Below, in pieces: positions 35,169 through 42,671 of a DNA stretch of 64,000 nucleotides. Origin of the DNA: DAHUYF01 sp035623985 (GTDB lineage: Bacteria > Pseudomonadota > Alphaproteobacteria > ATCC43930 > CGMCC-115725); assembly GCA_035623985.1 (NCBI GenBank), contig DASPSJ010000109.1:15166-79165 (forward strand), read 5' to 3'. Each line of letters begins with the position of its first letter. Position 1 is the first letter of the stretch. The notes beneath the pieces are model-generated. The model had not been told where the DNA came from. It saw nothing but the letters and a program-made list of their open reading frames with translations, and made no database searches. Both the position numbers and the translations under genes were made by a program.

Positions 35169-35498
35169 TTAAGCGAGGCTGGCGCGGTCGAGCTCGGCGC
35201 CGAGGCGGCCGGTCGCCCAGCAATAAAGCATGTAGAAATCGCCGCGGAACGACCACAGCGGGTGCGTGAAGGTGGCGGGGCGGTTGCGCTCGACATAGGC
35301 ATGGGCGAACCAGGCGAAGCCGTAGCCCGCGACCGGCGCGCCCGCCAACAGCCGCCAGTCGCCGGCGAAGAGGAAGCCCGCCAGCAGCGCCACGCCCAGC
35401 GTGGTGCCGACATAGTGGAGGAGACGGGTGAGCGGCCGGCGATGCTCGTGCAGGTAATAGGGCCAGAACTCGGCAAAGCTTTGGAAGTCCTCGACCAT
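35169..35498 (-). CDS. Short DUF962 (Mpo1-like) membrane protein
   Basis: A 109-aa DUF962 protein, shorter than the member at 2346-2846. FWPYYLHEHRRPLTRLLHYVGT and GYGFAWFAHAYVERNRPATF contain the family histidines; about three hydrophobic segments follow or intervene. By analogy with yeast Mpo1 it may oxidise 2-hydroxyacyl chains, but short bacterial members are uncharacterised to my knowledge. The start is the ATG at 35498 with AAAGGAGCG upstream. It lies upstream of the receptor gene on the same strand, with a 570-base gap if the 34928 start is right. Confidence 0.8.
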   Translation of the reverse strand: MVEDFQSFAEFWPYYLHEHRRPLTRLLHYVGTTLGVALLAGFLFAGDWRLLAGAPVAGYGFAWFAHAYVERNRPATFTHPLWSFRGDFYMLYCWATGRLGAELDRASLA

Positions 35499-35626
35499 CG
35501 ACCGCTCCTTTGGCGCGAGCCCGTCCTTCGCCACTTTGGCCCGTCCCCGCCTCTTGTCAATCGCCCGCCGAATGCGTAAGTCAAGCCGTTGCAGGGGGCT
35601 GGTCCTCATTCCCGGGAGTGGATTTC

Positions 35627-36697
35627 ATGGGATTCAAGGTAGCGGTGGTGGGCGCCACCGGCGTGGTCGGCCATGAGATGCTGAACATCCTCGCCGAGCG
35701 CGATTTTCCGGTCTCCGAGGTCTATGCGGTCGCCTCCGAGCGCTCCGCCGGCGGCGAGGTCTCCTTCGGCGAGGACAAGGTGCTGAAGGTGCAGGATCTC
35801 GACCGCTTCGACTTCACCGGCGTCGATATCGGCCTGTTCTCGCCGGGCGCCAAGGTCTCGGCCGTGCACGCTCCGCGCGCCGCCAAGGCCGGCACCGTGG
35901 TGATCGACAACACCTCGCAGTTCCGCATGGACCCCGACGTGCCGCTGGTGGTGAGCGAGGTCAACCCGCAGGCGATCGCGCAGTACAAGAAGCGCGGCAT
36001 CATCGCCAATCCCAATTGTTCGACCATGCAGATGGTGGTGGCGCTGAAGCCGCTGCACGACATCGCGCGCATCAAGCGCGTGGTGGTGGCGACATACCAG
36101 TCGGTCTCCGGCGCCGGGCGCGAGGCGATGGACGAGCTGTTCACCCAGACGCGCGCGATCTACGTCAACGATCCCCCGAAGAAGGAGCATTTCACCAAGC
36201 AGATCGCCTTCAACGTCATTCCCCACATCGACGTCTTCATGGAGGACGGCTCGACCAAGGAGGAATGGAAGATGGCGGCGGAGACGCGCAAGATCCTCGA
36301 CCCCGACATCGCCGTCACCGCCACCTGCGTGCGCGTGCCGGTGTTCATCGGCCATGCCGAGGCGGTCAACGTCGAGTTCGAGCGGCCGATCAGCGAGGCC
36401 GAGGCGCGCGCCGCGCTCAAGGCGGCGCCGGGGGTCAGCGTCGTCGACCACCGCGCCGACGAGGGCTATGTCAGCCCGCAGGAATCGGCGGGCGAGGATC
36501 CCGTCTTCGTCAGCCGCATCCGCAAGGATCCGACCGTGCCCTACGGCCTCAATCTCTGGGTCGTCGCCGACAATCTGCGCAAGGGCGCGGCGCTGAACGC
36601 GGTGCAGATCGCCGAGATCCTGGCGCGCGACTATCTGCAATCCTCCGCATCATCCTCGGCCAAAATGGCCGGCGGCAGCCGGCGCAGCACCGGCTAA
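35627..36697 (+). CDS. asd: Aspartate-semialdehyde dehydrogenase
   Basis: A 356-aa Asd that reduces aspartyl phosphate in lysine, threonine and methionine synthesis. The NADP loop VAVVGATGVVGHEML, the catalytic cysteine in IANPNCSTMQM (about Cys130), YQSVSGAGREAMDEL and the acid/base His in VPVFIGHAEAVNVEF are all present. It is a normal core gene and marks the left, native flank of the accessory region. Confidence 0.96.
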   Translation: MGFKVAVVGATGVVGHEMLNILAERDFPVSEVYAVASERSAGGEVSFGEDKVLKVQDLDRFDFTGVDIGLFSPGAKVSAVHAPRAAKAGTVVIDNTSQFRMDPDVPLVVSEVNPQAIAQYKKRGIIANPNCSTMQMVVALKPLHDIARIKRVVVATYQSVSGAGREAMDELFTQTRAIYVNDPPKKEHFTKQIAFNVIPHIDVFMEDGSTKEEWKMAAETRKILDPDIAVTATCVRVPVFIGHAEAVNVEFERPISEAEARAALKAAPGVSVVDHRADEGYVSPQESAGEDPVFVSRIRKDPTVPYGLNLWVVADNLRKGAALNAVQIAEILARDYLQSSASSSAKMAGGSRRSTG

Positions 36698-36784
36698 CGC
36701 CGTCGTCCGGCAAGCAGTGCGCCCAAGTCAAGCCAAAAAACAATGCGTAAGAAGAAGCACTAAGCGAACGTCGTCGGCGAGCGC

Positions 36785-37375
36785 CTAATCACCGTGCTTT
36801 AGGGGATGGGTCTGATCTTGATAGCGATCAGTGGGGCGAGTTCCATAGGCCATGTCTGGAGGTAACTCTGTCTTTAATTCAAAGAAGGTGATCTGGCAGG
36901 GTCGATCGATCATGGGAGTTAGTTTTATGTCCAACGGACCGTTGTTCATCATTTCTAGAATTATGGGGCCGCTCCAGCCTGGCTGAATCCATGGAGCGGT
37001 TTGATGCATACTCAAGCCAACGCGCGCGTAGGTGCTGCGACCTTCGATAAGTGCGATCATATTGGTCGGCACTTTTATGCTTTCATACGTCATCCCAAGA
37101 ATGAAGGCGCTCGGATGTAGTATAAAGCTCTCGGGATCTCCGAACTCGTCTTTGATCTTGAGTTCTTTGGTTGTGAAAAAACCGGATCGCCCAAGTGCGC
37201 CAAGACCATCTGCCACGGAGACGATTAGGCCTGGTGCCTTCTCGAGTTTCGTGAAGCTGAAGCCCAGTCTGAGATCAATAGAGGCCTCTCCCCATTGTCG
37301 CGGCTCCAATGGAGGATCAAAATCTATGGTGCCAGCTTCGACCGCCGCTCGCAGATTGACCTGCGAGAGTATCAT
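36785..37375 (-). CDS. dcd: dCTP deaminase-like protein
   Basis: A 196-aa trimeric dUTPase-fold protein of the dCTP deaminase family. IEGRSTYARVGLSMHQ matches the substrate-binding GRSSxARxG loop, and APWIQPGWSGPIILEMMNNG contains the catalytic Glu of the LE-x-x-N motif, so deaminase activity is plausible. Its base composition is clearly lower in GC than asd next to it, which points to horizontal origin. It is preceded by 8 bases and an AGGGGG site after a small gene, forming a two-gene operon. It could serve dTTP synthesis or nucleotide-depletion defence; the latter is suggested only by the location. Confidence 0.82.
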   Translation of the reverse strand: MILSQVNLRAAVEAGTIDFDPPLEPRQWGEASIDLRLGFSFTKLEKAPGLIVSVADGLGALGRSGFFTTKELKIKDEFGDPESFILHPSAFILGMTYESIKVPTNMIALIEGRSTYARVGLSMHQTAPWIQPGWSGPIILEMMNNGPLDIKLTPMIDRPCQITFFELKTELPPDMAYGTRPTDRYQDQTHPLKHGD

Positions 37376-37383
37376 TGTGCCCC

Positions 37384-37680
37384 CTATGCCGCGGGCTTAA
37401 CGTGCTCTTTCGCCCATTCGCGGTTCAAGTACGCCAAGCCGGTAGTTGTAAAGAAAGAACCAGACACCACAACCGTAATCGTGTCTCCGGACACTTCTTG
37501 TATGGTTGCCCGAATGTATCCTTCGTGTTGTCCCTCAGCTCTTTCAACGTTTTCACGGCGAACGAAACCCGAGAGAGGTCCTTCCGCAGTTTCAAAGGTC
37601 ACGAGCACCTCGGTTGGGAATGCGCCTCTCTGAACCTCACAGCGAATACGGACGGCTTGGCCAGGAGCAAAGCTCGGCAT
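37384..37680 (-). CDS. Small hypothetical protein, operon partner of dcd
   Basis: A 98-aa protein I do not recognise. It is rich in beta-strand pattern (VRIRCEVQRGAFPTEVLVTF, GYIRATIQEVSGDTITVVVS), suggesting a small SH3- or OB-like barrel, with no signal peptide or membrane segment. GGAAGGGA precedes the ATG. It is the first gene of the dcd transcription unit, and its AT-richer codons match dcd and differ from the chromosome around it. Confidence 0.65.
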   Translation of the reverse strand: MPSFAPGQAVRIRCEVQRGAFPTEVLVTFETAEGPLSGFVRRENVERAEGQHEGYIRATIQEVSGDTITVVVSGSFFTTTGLAYLNREWAKEHVKPAA

Positions 37681-37746
37681 AGAGTGTCCCTTCCCTATAA
37701 GTAGCTACATATAGCGCTTCGTTCTTCTTATGTACTCATATTCGAT

Positions 37747-37785
37747 GCCATATCTAGTATGTTTGTTCCTGTCAAGAAGTGTCAA
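37747..37785 (-). promoter_or_regulatory. Candidate sigma70 promoter of the dcd operon
   Basis: On the minus strand there are two perfect TTGACA hexamers (37785-37780 and 37775-37770). The second is followed after 17 bases by TATGGC (37752-37747); the first gives CATACT after 18 bases. The AT-rich, near-consensus -35 is unlike the host's other promoters and fits imported DNA. Confidence 0.5.
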
Positions 37786-37877
37786 TCCAATTTGTATCTT
37801 CTAGGACAACTATCCCCCGCAATCTGTCTCCTGGGGATAAAAGTTTTTGAGATGCATAATTCTGCAGCGGTTTTTTT

Positions 37878-38156
37878 TCACTCCGCCTCGAACGCCCCGA
37901 GCTCCGGCCAAGGGGCTTGATCCGCCATTGCGGGGTGGAGACGTCCAGCCTGGCGGGTGAAGCTGAGCCGGCCGCGCTTCAGGCCGCAGAGCGGCTGCGC
38001 CAGCTCGGCGACCGCGGCTTTGGCATCGCGGCAATCGAAGATGACGAGGTCGGCCGGCCGGCCGACGGCGGTGCCGTACTCCGCGCGGCGCATCAGCCGC
38101 GCCGAGCGCGTCGTCAGCATGGCGAAGCACTCGGCGAGATCCTCCGCCCCGCCGAC
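37878..38156 (-). repeat. Left 279-bp direct repeat (3' end of the amidohydrolase gene)
   Basis: Nearly identical to 45009-45287 (5 differences in 279 bases, offset 7131, no gaps). The match begins exactly at the TGA stop of the amidohydrolase frame and ends at GCCGAC. It encodes the C-terminal 92 or so residues of that enzyme in the same orientation and is not preceded by the rest of the gene. It is the left boundary of the accessory island, and the three predicted residue changes (I to T, I to V, G to E) show that it has drifted since duplication. Confidence 0.93.
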
Positions 38157-38371
38157 GAAGGCAGGCGGTTGTCGCTGACTTTATGAATGGGTTCGACCTC
38201 GCCGCCAAGGCACGCCGATGCGTCCCGGCCTGCGCTTGATCTACATGACAGGGTATCGGCGCCGGGATCGTAAGCCGACAGCAGCCTTGTCGATCCCGCA
38301 GCACTCGTTCTATTTCTTGCCGGTCGCCTAAAAGCAGGGTGCTTACGAGGTGGTATCCCTTTCATCGTTGC

Positions 38372-41300
38372 TTACGACCAGTCGCGCTTTTCGACGTCTT
38401 GGTCGTGTCGGCGCGCGTCGTTTTCGTAAAATTGAGCGATGCGTTCCAGCATCGCGGCGGTTTGGGGCCATTCGATACGCAACGTCTGGGAAAAGCGCCG
38501 GTATTGCGCGGCGATCTCACGCTCCTGATCGCCGCCATCGTTCATGGCCCGCCAGGTCGGGCCGCGCTTGCGGATTAATCCCATCATGACGCCGTCTTCG
38601 ATTTCGGCACTATGAAGCGTGTCAACGATGTCGCGCACCGGTGGTGGCGGCCAAATGCCGTCAGCCTCGGCGACAGCATAAGCGAAGACACTTCCAATTT
38701 GCCGGTCACAGACCTTTCTGCGTCCTATCACCGCACACGCGCGCCGTGCCTCTGTAATCCATCGCTCAAGGGTATCCCGATTGATCGTAGCTCCTTCTTG
38801 GCCAGGGATTTGAGTCCACGAATTCAGGAGCTGATAACCGCGTGAGAACATTGCCTCCCGATTTTCAGACGAATCCGATTCCGGTTCGGAGATGCCGCTT
38901 TCGGGATCAGGCCGATAGACGATCCGGATTACCTCAGCAAAAAATGCCGGATCGTTCGCAAGTTCTCGATGAAGCGCGCTAAGTGACCTCTGCGAACGGC
39001 GGAGTATCGGACAATACGCCCATTCAAGCTGCGCGATCGTGGAATTTTCGACTTCAGACCGCTTATCGAGCGCTTGAAGAACATGCTCAAGGTAATATTG
39101 GAAATTGCTGACATCAAAATCGACACGCTTGTCCGTCAATGGTTCGCTCGCCGCGTTTTCAAGAATCGTAACGAGTGTGGCGGTCGGAATTTCTTTTCCG
39201 TGGCGTGCCGCGACGGATACGGTTGCCCGTGGGCGGCCGACGGACATCAATTTGTTGATGGCAAACAGTCCTTCGCCGGGGACGCCGGCGGCGGTGATGG
39301 ATGGGATCCGTCGCCAATACTCATTTTCGATATCTGATCCGAACACGCTGATGCGGTCCCAGAGGCGCCGCGATTCCCGAATAAGCAGGGCGACCACGAT
39401 GACCATATCTTTGGTCCAGCTCTCAGCGAGCGCTCGGTCGAGCAGCTTATATCCCCAATCTGCATCGTTGGAGCGCAGGCAGCCGAGCACAATCCCTCGT
39501 GCGACATCGACCAACTGGCTATCGCCCTTCAGACAGTGCACAAGGATGGTCTCGCGCCGCTCTTCGGTGATGGTTGCGCTGGCAATCGCGTTGCCGATGC
39601 TGAAGGGGCTTTCGACATAATGTGCGAAGCGGAAGACAGCATCGTCACCTTGTGTACCCAAGATTTTGTCGACGGCCTGCTGCCGCAAGAGATTTGCTTG
39701 AACCTCTTGAGCTTCCCAACCACCGTTCGGCGGATGTGGCAAGGGAACTTCACCATTGACGAAAAGCCAAGCAATCTGCTCGTCACGATCGTTGGGCGTT
39801 AGTTGCTCGTAGATCGGGTCGAGCGGCGTGAGTTCAGCATCGGGCAGGGACCAGTCCGCATCGGGAAATTCCCGATGCTTATGAAGGAGCGAGCGGACAG
39901 CAACCCATACCGCCGATCGCGTTCTTTGGTCGAATTGGCCGACGCGCTCGCCGAGGAGAGTGATCGCGTTTCTCCGGTAGACTGGCGGAAGGTCGGCCAG
40001 GTGATCCACCAACAACACCCAGCGGTTCCGGTCGGTGCCGACATCCTCAAGAAGACGTTTTGCAACTTCTTCGGCACTCTGGATCCAGAGTGGCGTCGTT
40101 ATCTCTTCCTCGGCGCGGCCTTCGGAAAAATCGCGCCAGCGCGGCCGAGCTGATGGCCACATGGTGTCGTACGAAGTCGGCAGCAAGTCGCACATGAGGC
40201 GCCACGCAACCCCAGGTTCGTGCTTGCGAAGAATGGCATCCAGCACACCAAGCCGTTCGGTTAGAGATGCGTAGGTTTGGGGCATCCACAGTACGAACAA
40301 GTTGCGAAGGCTGTTAGCCGGACGATTACCGGAGCGTCCGCCGCCCGTATCCAGCGCGGCTAGCCGGGCGAGCAGGTGAGCCGCGCGGGAGATATATTTC
40401 GGGCTCCGAGCGAGGGTCTCCAGCGCCCAAAGCAAATGGCTATGATTGGCGCCGCTTGCGAGGGGCGTTTCGTCTTCAACAAACAACACCATGACCGGAG
40501 GATCGTTGAGGTCGAGGCTCGCCGCGACCGCGGATAAGAAGGTCTCCGGCGCGGCTTCGGCCAAAAGATCGAGAAGACGGGAAACCGACCACCACCGTCG
40601 TGCATCGGCATCGGTGAGAAGTTTTGAGACGATCGCCGCGGCTCTTTGCGCGGCGTCAGCGATACCGGCCTGATTGCCGAAGATCGCGAGTGCCATGAGC
40701 GTTTCGCTTAACCCGGCGCGGAGGAACTCCGAATGTTCCGGCATTTGCCCATGAATGGGCGCGTACCAGCGCTGGTCCTTGGGCATATCGAAACGAGGGT
40801 CGGGCCTGCCCAACACATCAACCGCGACGTTGGCGTAAGCCTCAAGGGCCTGAGGCGTGAGGTAGGGTGCGAGCCGAAAGAGAGCGTCTCGTGGTGAGGC
40901 AATCTTCCACACAGAGCCGGATTTCCGTAGCGGGCTATCGGGGACTGTGAGCCAGGGGGTCAGTGACCGAACGATTGAATCGTAGTCGGCGTGAACGAGT
41001 TGCTCCATGACGGCACGGTCTGCGGGCTTTGCCTCATCCCAGGCCCCGGCAAGAAGCGCCGGGATCATGGTTGGGGCATGTAGCGGCGAAGCCCATTCGG
41101 GCACCATCCGCGCGTTTACGGACGGATGCAGCCTCCGAAATATTGCCAAACTGCCAGCCATGTCGCGTGCGACTTCGGATGCTTCTTGGTCGGGAAGCCC
41201 CATCGATTTGAGAGCAGCGTCTATCTCGATCCGGAGGGCACGGGAGAGGCGTATGACAGTTTCCGGTGTACCGACTTCGGACCCGAAGACGCTGTAGACG

Positions 41301-42412
41301 TGATGTCCTTGCCCCACAAGCCAGCGCGCTAATCCGGGATCGGCATTCTCAAGAACGATGATGAGCGACGTTGCGCTGTGCCCTAAAGCGCGTGCCTGGC
41401 CCGGCTCTGTGGCTATAAGGCACCGTGCCAGGTAGGAAAGGCGATAATCGGCAGGAAGGCGATCGATGGCGGCATAGAGGAACGCCATTGCCTCTTCCGG
41501 AGATTCCGCCTGGATCGTGATTGGGGCGGGCTCGCCATAGAGCCAGTTCAGAGCCTGCGTGGTCTCTTCGTCGCGGCCAGCAAGAACGAGATCGGTGCTT
41601 ATGGGCCATTCGGTCGATAACGACCACTCCTCCCAAACTTTCTCGATCTGGCGCAGGCCCAGCGGGAGCTTGCCGGTCAGCACGGCGAGCCAATGGCCGA
41701 CGGCCGGGTTCAGCTCGATCCAATGAACAAGGTCAACGGCATCGAGCGCGCGGATATCGCCCCATTTTCCTTCTGCTTTTTTCTCGTTGAGCCACGCAGC
41801 CTTGCCGGAGAACCGCAAGGGTGTCACGAAGACGAACGTCGAGTTCACCGGAACGATATCTTCCGGCTTTTGGCTGCGGTCGTTGAAAACCTTATCCGCC
41901 TTTTTGCGGATGTTGGCGGCTTGCGCCGTGAGCTCCCAACCGGATTCGCCTGCCGGAATATATTTCGAGCCGGCCGCGACGGTGCAACGGCCATCCCAAC
42001 CGTGGAGGGAGATGGCATCACCGCTCGGAAAGCGAAGCAAGGCCTCGTGCCCTTTTTCGGCGCGAATGAGGCGCGTCAGCAGTTCCGGCAGACGCGCTTG
42101 GCAATCGCGCGTTGCGGCCCATTGGCGTAGCTCGGTCTCATCGATGAAACGGAATGGGGTGTTGCCCTTTGGAAGGAAAGGCGGGTGTCCTGGCGGTGTT
42201 CCACGCACCGTGCCATCGTCGGAAAACGTAATGCGTTCTTTTTCGAAGCTTTTCACAATGGCATGAAGATTGTTCTGAATGGGTTCACGAAACCCGCGCT
42301 CAAAATCGGCGACGGTGGATAGTGCCACGCCTGCTCGTTGCGCCAACGCGCGTTGAGACCAGCCAAGAAGCGCACGAGCGGCTTTGACCTGTGTGGCGGT
42401 GGGTATCGGCAT
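38372..42412 (-). CDS. 1346-aa HTH-fused nuclease-like protein, candidate defence gene
   Basis: A single 1346-residue frame. Residues about 6-60 are an XRE-type helix-turn-helix (ARALLGWSQRALAQRAGVAL). Residues about 130-245 look like a restriction-endonuclease-like domain: Asp140 (GWDGRC), Glu160 (SGWELTAQA), Lys171 (RKKADKVF), then FVFVTPLRF and the DLVHWIELNPAVGHWLA end, a pattern found at the N terminus of large uncharacterised proteins. The remaining 1100 residues are helical, repeat-like, with no clear Walker A motif. The ribosome-binding GAGG overlaps a palindrome just upstream, suggesting self-repression. GC is below that of the chromosome. The nuclease call is an inference. Confidence 0.75.
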   Translation of the reverse strand: MPIPTATQVKAARALLGWSQRALAQRAGVALSTVADFERGFREPIQNNLHAIVKSFEKERITFSDDGTVRGTPPGHPPFLPKGNTPFRFIDETELRQWAATRDCQARLPELLTRLIRAEKGHEALLRFPSGDAISLHGWDGRCTVAAGSKYIPAGESGWELTAQAANIRKKADKVFNDRSQKPEDIVPVNSTFVFVTPLRFSGKAAWLNEKKAEGKWGDIRALDAVDLVHWIELNPAVGHWLAVLTGKLPLGLRQIEKVWEEWSLSTEWPISTDLVLAGRDEETTQALNWLYGEPAPITIQAESPEEAMAFLYAAIDRLPADYRLSYLARCLIATEPGQARALGHSATSLIIVLENADPGLARWLVGQGHHVYSVFGSEVGTPETVIRLSRALRIEIDAALKSMGLPDQEASEVARDMAGSLAIFRRLHPSVNARMVPEWASPLHAPTMIPALLAGAWDEAKPADRAVMEQLVHADYDSIVRSLTPWLTVPDSPLRKSGSVWKIASPRDALFRLAPYLTPQALEAYANVAVDVLGRPDPRFDMPKDQRWYAPIHGQMPEHSEFLRAGLSETLMALAIFGNQAGIADAAQRAAAIVSKLLTDADARRWWSVSRLLDLLAEAAPETFLSAVAASLDLNDPPVMVLFVEDETPLASGANHSHLLWALETLARSPKYISRAAHLLARLAALDTGGGRSGNRPANSLRNLFVLWMPQTYASLTERLGVLDAILRKHEPGVAWRLMCDLLPTSYDTMWPSARPRWRDFSEGRAEEEITTPLWIQSAEEVAKRLLEDVGTDRNRWVLLVDHLADLPPVYRRNAITLLGERVGQFDQRTRSAVWVAVRSLLHKHREFPDADWSLPDAELTPLDPIYEQLTPNDRDEQIAWLFVNGEVPLPHPPNGGWEAQEVQANLLRQQAVDKILGTQGDDAVFRFAHYVESPFSIGNAIASATITEERRETILVHCLKGDSQLVDVARGIVLGCLRSNDADWGYKLLDRALAESWTKDMVIVVALLIRESRRLWDRISVFGSDIENEYWRRIPSITAAGVPGEGLFAINKLMSVGRPRATVSVAARHGKEIPTATLVTILENAASEPLTDKRVDFDVSNFQYYLEHVLQALDKRSEVENSTIAQLEWAYCPILRRSQRSLSALHRELANDPAFFAEVIRIVYRPDPESGISEPESDSSENREAMFSRGYQLLNSWTQIPGQEGATINRDTLERWITEARRACAVIGRRKVCDRQIGSVFAYAVAEADGIWPPPPVRDIVDTLHSAEIEDGVMMGLIRKRGPTWRAMNDGGDQEREIAAQYRRFSQTLRIEWPQTAAMLERIAQFYENDARRHDQDVEKRDWS

Positions 42413-42421
42413 GAGAATATG

Positions 42422-42444
42422 ACCTCATACTTTTTCTATGAGGT
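42422..42444. promoter_or_regulatory. Palindromic operator over the start region of the HTH giant gene
   Basis: ACCTCATA, a 7-base spacer and TATGAGGT form a perfect 8-bp inverted repeat centred 20 bases upstream of the ATG at 42412. On the minus strand the first half-site includes GAGGT, the apparent ribosome-binding site. An XRE regulator bound here would block expression of its own gene. Confidence 0.6.
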
Positions 42445-42527
42445 AGGATGAAAACTCGGCTGTTCAAGAGGCGAAGGAACCTGGCTATTTCCTATTTACC
42501 GTGTTGATAATAATAGCTTAATTTTTA

Positions 42528-42623
42528 TAGCAGAACACGCTTGTAATATTTCGACATAATATGATTGTAAATGATCGACATGATTTGCTTGTATAAATTC
42601 AACATGATATGCTTGTAAACATA
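42528..42623. repeat. Four tandem 24-bp iterons
   Basis: Units at 42528-42551 (diverged first half), 42552-42575, 42576-42599 and 42600-42623, each of the form CRACATRATWTG then MTTGTA plus six AT-rich bases. The three right-hand units agree at most positions. They fill the gap between two divergent genes and end 48 bases before the Fic gene start. An iteron array with spacing near two helical turns suits cooperative protein binding. Confidence 0.8.
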
Positions 42624-42671
42624 CGCAGAAAAAGCTTGTGGGACTACAAAAGTTGAGTTGAGACGGGGCAT

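Noticed and set aside
37878..38120. Separate small gene at the left direct repeat
   Set aside because: It is a truncated copy of the amidohydrolase C terminus without metal-binding residues or start signals; annotated as a repeat.
42528..42623. CRISPR array
   Set aside because: The 24-bp units abut directly with no unique spacers; they are iterons.
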